The translations under genes were made by a program, and so were the position numbers. 64,000 nucleotides of DNA from Hirschia maritima DSM 19733 (GTDB lineage Bacteria; Pseudomonadota; Alphaproteobacteria; Caulobacterales; Hyphomonadaceae): the NCBI RefSeq assembly GCF_000378345.1, contig NZ_KB899547.1, forward strand, positions 1 to 64,000, written 5' to 3'. Below are positions 47,699-56,702 of the stretch, one piece after another (the first letter of the stretch is position 1; the number at the start of each line of letters is the position of its first letter). A model generated the notes under the pieces. The model did not search any database, was not told the DNA's origin, and was given only the letters and a program-made list of their open reading frames with translations.

Positions 47699-48373
47699 TT
47701 AATCGCCGATCAAGCGATAGCCAATACCTCGTACTGTTTGTAAGTGAATGGGTTCACGTGGATCCTGCTCGATTTTTCTGCGCAAGCGGGTGACTTGTAC
47801 ATCCACAGATCTTTCAACACCAGCAGAAGTTAGGGTAGCTAATTCTTGGCGAGAAACTGGTTCACCGTAACGTTGCGCGAGGATTCGCAACAATTGAACT
47901 TCATTTTCTGTGAGACGCATAATGCGTCCATCTCTGCGGAGTTCGCCTTTTTTAACGTGAAATATTTGACCTGAGAGATTAATTTCTTCCACTGGTTCAG
48001 GTGGAACCGACCTTCTAAGGATTGCGGCGACACGTAGAAGAAGTTCTTCCGGTTCGAATGGCTTGGTCACATAATCGTCCGCACCACGCTTTAAGCCTTC
48101 AATTCTGTCAATTGTAATATCTTTGGCGGTGAGAAGTATAACTGGTGTTTCGTCATTTTGCCTAATCGAGCTGAGTAGGCTGAAACCGTCTTCTCCAGGC
48201 ATCATCACGTCTAGAATGATGAGATCAAAAGCCATCGACTTCATTAGTTTGCGTGCACCTTCAGCATCTGAGGCCGTGGTAACGCCATATCCTTCCGATA
48301 CAAGAAAGCGCTTTAGCAAATCGCGTATGCGGTCATCATCGTCAACGGCGAGAATATGAGCGGTTTCTGTCAT
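47699..48373 (-). CDS. OmpR-type response regulator (PetR-like)
   Basis: 224 residues. Receiver: HILAVDDDDRIRDLL with acidic pocket D11-D13 and phospho-acceptor D55 (LIILDVMMPGEDG), Lys near 103 (VTKPF). The winged helix RLTENEVQLLRILAQRYGEPVSRQELA...VQVTRLRRKIEQDP...VRGIGYRLI is OmpR-type. With the MarR partner directly overlapping (ATGA at 48370-48373), this pair is arranged like PetR/PetP of Rhodobacter, which control cytochrome bc1 genes. No bc1 genes are here. Confidence 0.93.
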   Translation of the reverse strand: MTETAHILAVDDDDRIRDLLKRFLVSEGYGVTTASDAEGARKLMKSMAFDLIILDVMMPGEDGFSLLSSIRQNDETPVILLTAKDITIDRIEGLKRGADDYVTKPFEPEELLLRVAAILRRSVPPEPVEEINLSGQIFHVKKGELRRDGRIMRLTENEVQLLRILAQRYGEPVSRQELATLTSAGVERSVDVQVTRLRRKIEQDPREPIHLQTVRGIGYRLIGD

Positions 48374-48915
48374 TCTTCTTGATCTTTCTCTGGCGAGGAA
48401 TCAGCTATTTGCTGAAGTAGTTTCTTGGCGTTTGAAACAACTTCAGGTCCAGATGCTCTATATGCCTTTAATAACACATTTCTCCACCCTTTGGCAGCAT
48501 GCGCGACTAAAGTTTTTCCCGAATCACTGAGGTGCAACAAACGTCTCCTGCCATCCTTTACGCAGGGGATACGCTTGATATAGCCCGTTTTTTCTAGGGT
48601 TTTTAAATTTCTTGCCAAAGATTGTTTGGGAGCATTTAGGTGGTTTCTTAGCTCCGATATGTCGCAACCCTCAATTGTGGAAAGTTCGATCAGGGTTTCC
48701 AATTCGGCGTCTAAAAGGTTTGCTTCCTGAGCCACTGTATTCAGATGATGTCTGAGTTTTCGCGCAGATTGTCGAATCAGTGAAGCACCCATATCCAGAT
48801 CGGACTCGCGCAAATACAAACGCGACTCTTCAGCCGAATTGCCTACGCCTCGAGAAACTGGGCGACTCATGGATTGATTGACAGGTCTAATCACACTAAG
48901 AGAATGGATTGACAT
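48370..48915 (-). CDS. MarR family regulator (PetP-like)
   Basis: 181 residues. LETLIELSTIEGCDISELRNHLNAPKQSLARNLKTLEKTGYIKRIPCVKDGRRRLLHLSDSGK is the MarR winged helix, with the D-G-R-R-R wing. The first 50 residues are a basic-acidic tail. The stop overlaps the response regulator start by four bases. PetP works with PetR in Rhodobacter, but in this organism the target is unknown. It is divergent from the aminotransferase gene, with 56 bp between. Confidence 0.87.
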   Translation of the reverse strand: MSIHSLSVIRPVNQSMSRPVSRGVGNSAEESRLYLRESDLDMGASLIRQSARKLRHHLNTVAQEANLLDAELETLIELSTIEGCDISELRNHLNAPKQSLARNLKTLEKTGYIKRIPCVKDGRRRLLHLSDSGKTLVAHAAKGWRNVLLKAYRASGPEVVSNAKKLLQQIADSSPEKDQEE

Positions 48916-48971
48916 TGACCGGAACTCAAGTCGGTCAGTGATAGTTTTTGCAATAAATCGAGGAATTTCTC

Positions 48972-49850
48972 ATGTCTATACTGCCCTATGATGATCGTGA
49001 TGGATGGATCTGGCAGGACGGTGTCTATGTGCCGTGGCGTGAGGCTAAGGTCCACATTCTAACTCACTCACTGCATTATGGGTCTGCAGTGTTTGAAGGA
49101 GAACGTGCATATGAAGGTAAGATTTTTAAATCAGAAGAGCACACCAAACGCCTCCACAAATCTGCTGAATTGCTAGATTATAAAATCCCTTATTCGGAAG
49201 ATGAAATCAATGCCGCCAAAGAAGACTTGATGGCCAAAATGGGCTTCAAGGATTGTTATATTCGTGCATTTGCATGGCGTGGTTCTGAGATGATGGGTGT
49301 CTCTGCTCAGCAAAACACTATCCACTTAGCGATAGCGATGTGGGAATGGGGTAATTACTTTGCTGATAAAATGAAGGGTATTCGCGTGACCATGTCAAAA
49401 TGGAAACGTCCTTCACCTGAAACTATTCCATCTGCCGCCAAGGCCGCTGGTCTTTACATGATTTGTACCATGTCTAAGCACGCAGCTGAAAAAGAAGGCT
49501 ATGCAGATGCATTGATGTTGGATTATCGCGGTTATGTGTCTGAGCTAACAGGTGCGAATGTATTTTTGATCAAGGATGGTGTGATCCACACGCCGATCGC
49601 TGACTGTTTCCTTGATGGTATCACGCGCCGCACAGTTATTGACCTTGCTAAAGCGCGTGGCTTTGAAGTGGTTGAGCGCCGCATTCTACCTGAAGAATTA
49701 AGCGAATTTTCAGAATGTTTCATCACTGGGACTGCAGCCGAAGTTACGCCCGTGGCTGAGATGGCAGGACATGTTTATAAGCCGGGTGAAATGACTGAAG
49801 CGCTGGTCAATGATTATGATGCGCTGGTTCGCGGTAAATTGACTTTATAA
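48972..49850 (+). CDS. ilvE: Branched-chain amino acid aminotransferase
   Basis: 292 residues. WIWQDGVYVPWREAKVHILTHSLHYGSAVFEGERAY is the fold IV PLP transaminase head; KWKRPSPETIPSAAKAAGLY carries the catalytic Lys (about 159), and ALMLDYRGYVSELTGANVFLIKDG, then GITRRTVIDLAKA are conserved motifs. It transfers amino groups to 2-oxo acids of Leu, Ile and Val. It starts with an ATG after GAGGAATTTCTC. Confidence 0.94.
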   Translation: MSILPYDDRDGWIWQDGVYVPWREAKVHILTHSLHYGSAVFEGERAYEGKIFKSEEHTKRLHKSAELLDYKIPYSEDEINAAKEDLMAKMGFKDCYIRAFAWRGSEMMGVSAQQNTIHLAIAMWEWGNYFADKMKGIRVTMSKWKRPSPETIPSAAKAAGLYMICTMSKHAAEKEGYADALMLDYRGYVSELTGANVFLIKDGVIHTPIADCFLDGITRRTVIDLAKARGFEVVERRILPEELSEFSECFITGTAAEVTPVAEMAGHVYKPGEMTEALVNDYDALVRGKLTL

Positions 49851-49870
49851 TTTGATCGCTTGTGTCATCT

Positions 49871-49909
49871 CCATTTGCTTGGTTTAAATATAAAAACTCA
49901 AGCAAATGG
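49871..49909 (+). promoter_or_regulatory. 11-bp perfect inverted repeat overlapping a ribosome site
   Basis: CCATTTGCTTG and CAAGCAAATGG form a perfect 11 bp stem around 17 AT-rich bases. The second arm overlaps the GGGAG ribosome site (49908-49912) of the downstream membrane gene at 49918, so the hairpin could hide it. It lacks a following U-tract, so I rate an end signal for ilvE less likely. Confidence 0.45.
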
Positions 49910-49917
49910 GAGCTGAC

Positions 49918-50358
49918 ATGAGTGATGTATCCGATTCAAAGAGTTGGGTGGACAACAAAACGCTAGTTATCAGCTGGCTGCTGGTTTTTGTGCCTGTAGG
50001 CCTTTATGGTCTTTGGAAAGGCAATGTTTTTCCTAAAAATTATAAGATTGGCATCACAGTAGCCATCATCATAGCTTTCATTATCGTCGGTGGGCGCATG
50101 GTGAATGGCATCCACGTCTTTATGCTGTATCCCATTGCATTGTATTTGCTTTGGAAGTCATCTGAAATTTCCAAAAAAGTGTTTTATCGTTTTGCTGCTG
50201 GATGGGGCGTTTTAGCGCTGCTAACTGTAGTGAATGGTGCCATGGGCAGTGGAGGTGGGTATCCAAGCGGTGGTTCTTGCTCTGCTGTCATGACGAAGGG
50301 AAATTGCACTTATTATCGTGATGACAATTGCAATGTAATTGCTCGGCAGTGTGAATAA
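49918..50358 (+). CDS. Membrane protein of unknown function
   Basis: 146 residues from ATG 49918 (GGGAGCTGAC upstream; the frame reaches 49906). Four hydrophobic helices at roughly 20-34, 44-58, 62-78 and 88-105 and a Gly/Cys-rich C-terminal segment GSGGGYPSGGSCSAVMTKGNCTYYRDDNCNVIARQCE, carrying four cysteines, probably exported and disulfide-bonded. Not recognised. Confidence 0.75.
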   Translation: MSDVSDSKSWVDNKTLVISWLLVFVPVGLYGLWKGNVFPKNYKIGITVAIIIAFIIVGGRMVNGIHVFMLYPIALYLLWKSSEISKKVFYRFAAGWGVLALLTVVNGAMGSGGGYPSGGSCSAVMTKGNCTYYRDDNCNVIARQCE

Positions 50359-50515
50359 CGGCCAATTGGGATGAGAATTCCGAGGACTAGACAAACAATT
50401 CAGCGACAACGGTGAAATTTCATTGCTCTATTGTGTTGAACACATTATGTCATTGGGAAATATTTTAATTATCTTGTGAAATTGCTTGTGAGATAATTTT
50501 GTAGGAGAAATCACT

Positions 50516-50596
50516 ATGGCATCAGTATACGCACTTTTAGGTACATTCGTTGTGTTCGCAATCTTGAACCTTCTTGAGTACAAGCGTTTAGACTAA
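50516..50596 (+). CDS. 26-residue membrane microprotein
   Basis: ATG 50516 behind a fine AGGAGA site, TAA at 50594-50596. MASVYALLGTFVVFAILNLL is one hydrophobic helix followed by EYKRLD. It is too short for standard gene callers, but good ribosome site and helix composition, and its place between two genes on the same strand, suggest a real small protein. It could be a subunit of a membrane complex; no partner visible. Confidence 0.55.
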   Translation: MASVYALLGTFVVFAILNLLEYKRLD

Positions 50597-50632
50597 TCTT
50601 GCTGTCTAACACCTTAGGTATTCTCTACTGAT

Positions 50633-51658
50633 ATGATTATGCAAATTGTCTGGCTGCTTTGCGGTCTAGGATTGCTTTTGTACGCCGGTGATGCGCTTGT
50701 GCGCGGCGCTGTTGCTGCTGCCCTTAAGATGGGATTGTCACCGTTAATTGCTGGTATTGTTGTCATTGGCTTTGGAACGTCGCTTCCTGAAGTGCTAGTA
50801 TCGCTTGATGCGGCATTTAGTGATGCAGAAGACCTCGCCCATGGAAATATTGTCGGGTCAAACATTGCCAATATTATGCTGGTGCTTGGATTTACCGCGA
50901 TATTTGCGCCGGTGGCCACGAATGCGGTAGGTACGGGACGATCCATGTTCGTAACCTTCGCAGCGACGTTCATTTGGATTGGTGTCACCTATTATATGGG
51001 TTTAAATCCCATGATTGGTGCCGCGTTCCTGACAGCGTTGATCGTTTATATTGCGTATCTAGTGATTTCCAGCCGTAAGCAGGTAGGCATTTCAGGTGTG
51101 CATCATGATGAAATTCCAGAGGAAGTTGATGAAGAAGATAAAGACCTGCCGATTTGGAAGGTTTGTGTATTTCTTCTCATTGGATTGTTGGGACTGGCGC
51201 TCGGCGCTCGCTTAACAATTAATGCAGGTGTGTTTATTGCTAAGGAATTGGGCGTATCTGAAGCCATAATCGGGCTTACACTTCTGGCTGTTGGAACCTC
51301 CTTACCGGAAATTGGGGCAAGTGTTGCTGCGGCAATGCGTAAGCATACAGATGTAGTTTTTGGGAATGTGCTCGGTTCTAACTTATTCAATTTGTTTGCA
51401 GCTGGTGGTGCAATTTCATTAGTAAAAACTCAGACGCTTGGCCCTAGCTTTCATGTTTATAGCCATTGGGTTATGGCTGCTGCCACTATTGCAATTGCTA
51501 TTTTTGTTGCTTTCAAACTGAAGATTGGGCGTCTAGTTGGACTTGTCTTACTGTTGATTTATGGTGCCTACATCTTTGGGCTAGTGAATGATTTCTCTTT
51601 CATGGAAATGCCCAATCTTATTGTTGAGCCAGAACAAAGTGAAATTATAACACAGTGA
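50633..51658 (+). CDS. Calcium/sodium antiporter (CaCA family)
   Basis: 341 residues with ten helices in two repeated halves. The alpha repeats are VIGFGTSLPEVLVSLDAA...GNIVGSNIANIMLVLG and LTLLAVGTSLPEIGASVAAAM...VVFGNVLGSNLFNLFAAGG, with the GTSLPE and GSN signature of YrbG/NCX-type exchangers. A central acidic loop EIPEEVDEEDKD. It exchanges Ca2+ for Na+ or K+. The stop overlaps the GTG start of the SDR gene by 4 bases. Confidence 0.93.
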   Translation: MIMQIVWLLCGLGLLLYAGDALVRGAVAAALKMGLSPLIAGIVVIGFGTSLPEVLVSLDAAFSDAEDLAHGNIVGSNIANIMLVLGFTAIFAPVATNAVGTGRSMFVTFAATFIWIGVTYYMGLNPMIGAAFLTALIVYIAYLVISSRKQVGISGVHHDEIPEEVDEEDKDLPIWKVCVFLLIGLLGLALGARLTINAGVFIAKELGVSEAIIGLTLLAVGTSLPEIGASVAAAMRKHTDVVFGNVLGSNLFNLFAAGGAISLVKTQTLGPSFHVYSHWVMAAATIAIAIFVAFKLKIGRLVGLVLLLIYGAYIFGLVNDFSFMEMPNLIVEPEQSEIITQ

Positions 51659-52416
51659 TTGAAAAACGTGCGCTGATAACAGGAGCGGGGCGAAGGCTTG
51701 GACAAGCCATGGCGGCCGGCCTTGGCGCGCGTGGGTTCAAGGTTGCAGTTCATTACAGATCTTCAAAATCTGGCGCAGAAGAAACGCTTGAAATTGTCCG
51801 TAAAGCTGGCGGAGAAGGCGCGCTTATCCAAGCGGATTTGCAAAACGAAATTGATGTGGCCCGGCTTGTCGAGCAATCATCCCAAGCTCTTGGAGGGGCG
51901 TTGGGCCTGCTTGTGAACAATGCTTCTTCATTTGAAGATGATGACCTTCAGACCCATTCGTCACATAGTTGGAATATGCATATGGGCGTTAATCTACGCG
52001 CACCTATTGTATTGTCTCAGGAGTTCGCAAAAGCACTTCCGGAAGATGCTAAAGGCTTGATTGTCAATTTGATTGATCAGCGCGTATGGAAGCTTAATCC
52101 AACATTTTTCAGTTATACATTGTCTAAATCAGCTTTATGGTCGGCGACCAAGACGATGGCGCAAGCCTTGGCGCCTAATATTCGGGTAAATGCGATTGGT
52201 CCGGGACCGACTATGCAGAATGCACGGCAAGCAGCTGAAGATTTTCAAAAACAAGTGGATGCCACACTCACAGGCGAGGGATCTTCTCCCGAAGAGATTT
52301 CTAAGGCTTTGTTGTATTTTGTGGATGCAGAAGCTGTGACAGGGCAGATGTTGGCTGTCGATGGTGGACAGCATCTCGTATGGCAAACACCTGATGTTGA
52401 TGGCGTTGTGGAGTAG
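51655..52416 (+). CDS. SDR family oxidoreductase, FolM/pteridine-reductase-like
   Basis: 253 residues starting with GTG 51655, overlapping the previous gene. TGAGRRLGQAMAAGLGARGFKVAVHYRSS is the NADP-binding Gly motif in the form typical of FolM/PTR1 (TGxxRRLGxxxA), with NNASSFEDDD and the catalytic Tyr in YTLSKSALWSATK. It lies 2 bp before folB, so dihydropterin reduction in folate synthesis is the best guess. Confidence 0.82.
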   Translation: MIEKRALITGAGRRLGQAMAAGLGARGFKVAVHYRSSKSGAEETLEIVRKAGGEGALIQADLQNEIDVARLVEQSSQALGGALGLLVNNASSFEDDDLQTHSSHSWNMHMGVNLRAPIVLSQEFAKALPEDAKGLIVNLIDQRVWKLNPTFFSYTLSKSALWSATKTMAQALAPNIRVNAIGPGPTMQNARQAAEDFQKQVDATLTGEGSSPEEISKALLYFVDAEAVTGQMLAVDGGQHLVWQTPDVDGVVE

Positions 52417-52418
52417 AG

Positions 52419-52796
52419 ATGATTAATTCTTACGAGCGTAATCCAGAGTATACAGAGATTTTCATTAAACGCCTGACAATTCGTGCCCAGCTTGGCGTGT
52501 TCACGCACGAGAAAGGCCGGACGCAACCTCTCATTTTGACAATGCGAGCTTGGGCGAAGGTAAAGCCTGTAAAAGATGATATTGTGGAAACGGTGGATTA
52601 TAATCTTTTTTCAGACACAGCACGGGACCTGGCTGAGAACCAACATTTTGATTTAGTTGAAACATTTTTGAATACGATGGCGGATCGTATTATGGAAGAT
52701 GATCAAATTGTTGCGGGTGAATTCACAGCAGAAAAGCCGGAAGCTATTGAAGGCGCTGAGTGCGCAGGGGCCGTTGTGTATCGACGCAAAGACTAG
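52419..52796 (+). CDS. folB: Dihydroneopterin aldolase family protein
   Basis: 125 residues. IFIKRLTIRAQLGVFTHEKGRTQPLILTMRAWAK has the FolB start (G-x-x-x-x-E-x-x-x-x-Q), ETVDYNLFSDTARDLAENQHFDLVETFLNTMADRIM the active centre with Tyr and Glu. It cleaves dihydroneopterin to 6-hydroxymethyl-dihydropterin in folate synthesis. Follows the SDR within 3 bp. The SixA-like gene converges 2 bp later. Confidence 0.87.
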   Translation: MINSYERNPEYTEIFIKRLTIRAQLGVFTHEKGRTQPLILTMRAWAKVKPVKDDIVETVDYNLFSDTARDLAENQHFDLVETFLNTMADRIMEDDQIVAGEFTAEKPEAIEGAECAGAVVYRRKD

Positions 52797-52798
52797 AT

Positions 52799-53308
52799 TT
52801 ACTCTGCTTTAGATTTTAATTCTTTAGGGGTGATGAAGGAATTCAGCGACCATTCTGCTGCTGGTGTTTCCTTACGAAAGAAAGCTGCTGCGCTGGTTGG
52901 GAAGCCCATTCTAACGTGTGCCTCATTTTCGCTTTCACCTGAAGCCAAATCCATTGCGAGTAAGTGAAGCCCAGGATTATGTCCGATCAATATAACGCTC
53001 TGACAATCAGATGCAGTTGCGTGTAGTTTCACTTGATTCATGATGACATGCGGTTCTGCTAAATACAGTTCAGGTGCGGCGCTGGTAGGTGGATTGTTGA
53101 ATATAGATTGGACGCATTCCACAGTTTCAAAACAACGTTGAGCATCGGAATGCAGGAGCAGATCTGGTCGGGCACCGAGCGTGTAAAGTTTTTTAGCGAC
53201 GAGTTTCGCATCTTCATGACCGCGTTCAGTTAGACGTCTATCATGATCGAATTGGCCATCTTTAGCAGGATGTGTCTTGGCGTGACGAAACAATATAAAC
53301 TCGAGCAT
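52799..53308 (-). CDS. Histidine phosphatase (SixA-like)
   Basis: 169 residues. LFRHAKTHPAKDGQFDHDRRLTERGHEDA has the RHG motif (R-H-A-K-T) and the later VILIGHNPGLHLLAMDL second His. SixA-type phosphohistidine phosphatases reset histidine kinases; small phosphatase domain members have other substrates too. Convergent with folB, single gene. Confidence 0.87.
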   Translation of the reverse strand: MLEFILFRHAKTHPAKDGQFDHDRRLTERGHEDAKLVAKKLYTLGARPDLLLHSDAQRCFETVECVQSIFNNPPTSAAPELYLAEPHVIMNQVKLHATASDCQSVILIGHNPGLHLLAMDLASGESENEAHVRMGFPTSAAAFFRKETPAAEWSLNSFITPKELKSKAE

Positions 53309-53529
53309 GAGTAGTCCTGCTAAACCAGATGAAATTTAGGTTAGGTATAATCCGTGTTTATGGATGCTGGCTAGCCTATTCTTCAAATAGGAGACTATCT
53401 TGCTCCAAAAGCTTGAGAAATTTCAATTGAGGGTATGAGAATAAATAAAATTGCATGTGAAGAGGGTGAAATTATTATGATATGCAGTATGCCTTCTTGG
53501 GATGATAAGCTGACTTCATAGGGCCTGAA

Positions 53530-55110
53530 ATGAGATTTTTTCCGTTTGTATTGAGTTGTTTGGCTTTACTCATTTCTGTAGGCGCAAGCCTTTACACGGA
53601 ATGGGCGTGGATTGCGATTGTGCCTATGGCATTACTCACTGGATTTGGGTTTCTAGATTTCTTTCAAACCGAACACGCTGTGCGCCGCAATTACCCAGTC
53701 ACTGGTAGGTTTCGGTGGTTCTTTTATTGGTTACGTCCGTTTTTACGCCAGTATATAGTTGAAAGCGAAACAGAAGGGCGTCCCTTCAATCATGAGCAAC
53801 GTTCTCTCGTTTATAAACGTGCAAAGAATGTCAGCAGTGTTGAGCCTTTTGGATCTCATGTAGATAACAATACGACTGGATTTGAATGGATCGCGCATTC
53901 TGCAGGTGCCAAGGAGCCGGCCCCTTTGGAAAGCTTGCGTGTCGATATTGGCGGATCTGATTGTAAACAGCCATATTCTGCAAGTGTCTTGAACATTTCA
54001 GCTATGAGTTATGGTTCGCTAAGTGGGCGCGCCATTGAGGCGCTTAATAAAGGTGCAGCCAAAGGAAATTTCTATCACGACACAGGCGAGGGCGGCGTGT
54101 CGCGATTTCACAAAGCGGGCAATGGAGACCTCGTTTGGGAATTAGGCTCTGGTTATTTTGGGTGCCGCGCACCTGATGGAAATTTTGATCCGGTTCAATT
54201 TGAAGAAACAGCCAAGCTCGACAATGTAAAAATGATTGAGATTAAATTGTCTCAAGGGGCAAAACCCGGCCATGGCGGACTATTACCAGGTTCAAAGGTT
54301 ACAGAGGCAATTGCTGAAGCACGCGGTGTCCCTGTTGGTGAAACAGTCGTGTCTCCTCCATATCACAAAGCGTTTTCGAACCCAGTTGAATTGATGCAGT
54401 TTATCAAGCAATTGAGGGATTTATCTGGCGGGAAGCCTGTAGGGTTCAAACTATGTATGGGGCCTGCTCATGAATTTCTAGCTATGGTAAAAGCGATGCT
54501 TGAAACTGGCATTAAACCAGATTTCATCGTCGTGGATGGTGCTGAAGGTGGAACAGGCGCTGCGCCAATGGAATTCCAAGATCATATTGGGGCACCATTG
54601 AGAGATGGGTTAATTCTCGCGCGCAATGCGCTTGTTGGTGCCGGTTTAAAGGATGAGATAAAACTCGCGGCATCGGGAAAAATTGTATCTGGGTATGGAA
54701 TGGCTGCGGCAATGGCTCTGGGAGCAGACTGGATTAATTCAGCGCGCGGATTCATGTTTGCGCTAGGGTGTGTGCAGTCTTTGCATTGTCATAAAAATAC
54801 CTGTCCAACCGGAATTGCGACACAAGACCCAAGCCGTGAACGGGGATTGGTTGTACCAGAAAAAGCAGACCGCGTTTATCATTTCCATCACAACACATTG
54901 CACGCTCTAGCCGAAGTGATCGCATCTGCTGGTGTGAGCCATCCTTATGAGCTTGAAGCAGAACGGCTAATGATCAAGCAGGCCAATAAGAAGTCCATTC
55001 CCGCAACGCAATATTATGATTTGTTGGAAACAAATGCATTGATCGAAGACGCGGCTGGAACTTATCTAGATCGCGATTGGGAAAGAGCTAATCCTAATAG
55101 TTTTAGGTGA
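53530..55110 (+). CDS. FMN-binding glutamate synthase family protein
   Basis: 526 residues. Two N-terminal hydrophobic helices (3-20, 25-40) precede a glutamate synthase-like alpha/beta barrel: NISAMSYGSLSGRAIEALNKGAAKGNFYHDTGEGGVS, SQGAKPGHGGLLPG, FIVVDGAEGGTGAAP and the Fe-S region CVQSLHCHKNTCPTGIATQDP with three cysteines. It resembles the alpha-subunit synthase domain of GltB without the amidotransferase and GXGXG parts; the real reaction is unknown. The stop is 18 bp before the DUF4105 gene start. Confidence 0.9.
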   Translation: MRFFPFVLSCLALLISVGASLYTEWAWIAIVPMALLTGFGFLDFFQTEHAVRRNYPVTGRFRWFFYWLRPFLRQYIVESETEGRPFNHEQRSLVYKRAKNVSSVEPFGSHVDNNTTGFEWIAHSAGAKEPAPLESLRVDIGGSDCKQPYSASVLNISAMSYGSLSGRAIEALNKGAAKGNFYHDTGEGGVSRFHKAGNGDLVWELGSGYFGCRAPDGNFDPVQFEETAKLDNVKMIEIKLSQGAKPGHGGLLPGSKVTEAIAEARGVPVGETVVSPPYHKAFSNPVELMQFIKQLRDLSGGKPVGFKLCMGPAHEFLAMVKAMLETGIKPDFIVVDGAEGGTGAAPMEFQDHIGAPLRDGLILARNALVGAGLKDEIKLAASGKIVSGYGMAAAMALGADWINSARGFMFALGCVQSLHCHKNTCPTGIATQDPSRERGLVVPEKADRVYHFHHNTLHALAEVIASAGVSHPYELEAERLMIKQANKKSIPATQYYDLLETNALIEDAAGTYLDRDWERANPNSFR

Positions 55111-55127
55111 ATAATTGGGGGGAGAAT

Positions 55128-56045
55128 ATGCGGGATAAATTGCTTGGGATGCTTGATAGGTTAGCTAATAAAGTGAAGCGCTTTCCAGCCTCCAGTGGTG
55201 TTGTTCTTGTATTTCTGTTGCTGCTTTCCTTTACCTTGTATGGCGTGTCTCGTCCTGTGAGCCATGACCGTGACTTTGTTGAACATCTATCTCGGTTACC
55301 GCATGTAGAAGTGAATGAAGAAGGATTTCAGGTCTCTCCTTTGCGCAATTGGAGTTATGAAGTAGAAGGGCCTCTCAATAAATCTTGGACCGAAAGTCCG
55401 ACACTTTATGAATTTGGTGATTTAAAGAAAATTTGGTTTTTGGTTGAGCCTCATCCTGGAATGGAGGCGATGGCGCACACGCTTTTATTGTTTGAGTTCG
55501 GCGACGATAAACTGTTAGGGTTGACGATTGAAGCGCGCCGAGAAATCGATGAAGGATATTCGGCATTTTGGGGGAATTGGGGCAAATTTGAATTGCTTTA
55601 TGTATGGGCGAATGCCCGCGATCTGGTTCAAAGGCGGGCTATTCATTTACAAAAGCAAGTTGAGATTTATCCAATAGAAATAGAGCGTGAAAATGCTGTA
55701 GAGTTTTTAAGACGAATGCTACGGGGTACAGTTCGTATTGAAAATAAACCTAGGCTTTACAATACATTGTTTTCAAACTGTACGAATGAGTTTGGGAAAA
55801 ATGCAGGTATTGGATGGCATTATTCATTCATAACAATCGGCTTTGCTGCCGAGCATCTGCATTCCAAAGGTTTGATAAAAGATACGCGCGCATATTCTGA
55901 AGTTCGTCAAACAGCGACAATTACTGAATATCTGCGGAACTTGGAAAAGAATAATCCAGCTTTGCCTGCTGAACAATTTGACAGAGAATTATTGTCTCAT
56001 TTGCGTCAAACTTGGTCTAGCTCTCTTTCGAAAGAAGAGAGCTAG
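55128..56045 (+). CDS. DUF4105 (Lnb N-terminal periplasmic-like) protein
   Basis: 305 residues from ATG 55128, which has a GGGGGGAG site; the frame goes up to GTG 55107. An N-terminal helix (SSGVVLVFLLLLSFTLYGV) anchors it or acts as signal. VEVNEEGFQVSPLRNWSYE...LVEPHPGMEAMAHTLLLFEF and YNTLFSNCTNEFGKNA are the DUF4105 motifs, with the conserved H and NCT cysteine. In Lnb-like proteins this domain has been linked to lipoprotein N-acylation-like chemistry; here it is only family assignment. Confidence 0.8.
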   Translation: MRDKLLGMLDRLANKVKRFPASSGVVLVFLLLLSFTLYGVSRPVSHDRDFVEHLSRLPHVEVNEEGFQVSPLRNWSYEVEGPLNKSWTESPTLYEFGDLKKIWFLVEPHPGMEAMAHTLLLFEFGDDKLLGLTIEARREIDEGYSAFWGNWGKFELLYVWANARDLVQRRAIHLQKQVEIYPIEIERENAVEFLRRMLRGTVRIENKPRLYNTLFSNCTNEFGKNAGIGWHYSFITIGFAAEHLHSKGLIKDTRAYSEVRQTATITEYLRNLEKNNPALPAEQFDRELLSHLRQTWSSSLSKEES

Positions 56046-56061
56046 AATATATTATCAAAGG

Positions 56062-56541
56062 TCAGCCTGCAGCCGATTTGCTTTGTAGCTGGATATAGTT
56101 CTGGATACCCATTTTTTCGATCATGGATTGCTGAGTTTCAATCCAATCAACGTGTTCTTCTTCATTATCTAGGATTTTGTTGAATAGATCGCGTGATACA
56201 TAATCACGAATGCTTTCCGAGTATTCGATTGCATCACGTAGAAGAGGGATGGCCTGATTTTCAAGTTTTAAATCCGCCTCAAGAATTTCTTCAACATTTT
56301 CTCCGATGCGAAGTTTTCCAAGGTCTTGCAGGTTGGGTAGGCCTTCAAGAAACAGAATGCGATCGATCAACCAATCAGCATGCTCCATTTCTTCAATGGA
56401 TTCCTTGTACTCTTTCTCAGCCAATACAGAGATGCCCCAATCTTTGAGCATACGAGAGTGAAGGAAGTATTGGTTGATTGCTGTCAATTCATTCTTCAAT
56501 GCTTTGTTGAGGAATTCGATGACTTTTGTATCGCCCTTCAT
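56062..56541 (-). CDS. bfr: Bacterioferritin
   Basis: 159 residues, typical size. Ferroxidase ligands are in [15 protein letters not shown] (E18), [15 protein letters not shown] (E51, H54), EDLKLENQ-like loop and [15 protein letters not shown]; the haem-binding M52 is present. It stores iron as ferric mineral in 24-mers with haem at dimer interfaces. It is on the minus strand downstream of bfd, so the operon is bfd-bfr. A palindrome at 56688-56702 lies upstream. Confidence 0.96.
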   Translation of the reverse strand: MKGDTKVIEFLNKALKNELTAINQYFLHSRMLKDWGISVLAEKEYKESIEEMEHADWLIDRILFLEGLPNLQDLGKLRIGENVEEILEADLKLENQAIPLLRDAIEYSESIRDYVSRDLFNKILDNEEEHVDWIETQQSMIEKMGIQNYIQLQSKSAAG

Positions 56542-56687
56542 GAACCTGTCCTTATAATTTATCGCCTCGATAGAGGTATTTCTGATCGGGACAAACTCTA
56601 AGCGTGTTTGATGTTGTTTTCAACGAAAATGCTAAAAAAAGCTAATTTTTTCAATTAGTTCTGAGAATGTGTCTTAGTACGAAATGC

Positions 56688-56702
56688 GAATGAAAATCAT
56701 TC
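56688..56702. promoter_or_regulatory. Palindrome GAATGA-AAA-TCATTC before bfr
   Basis: A perfect 6-3-6 palindrome, reminiscent of iron-responsive (Fur/Irr-type) operators, overlaps the bfd stop 147 bp before the bfr start. It could serve an internal bfr promoter. Confidence 0.4.
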
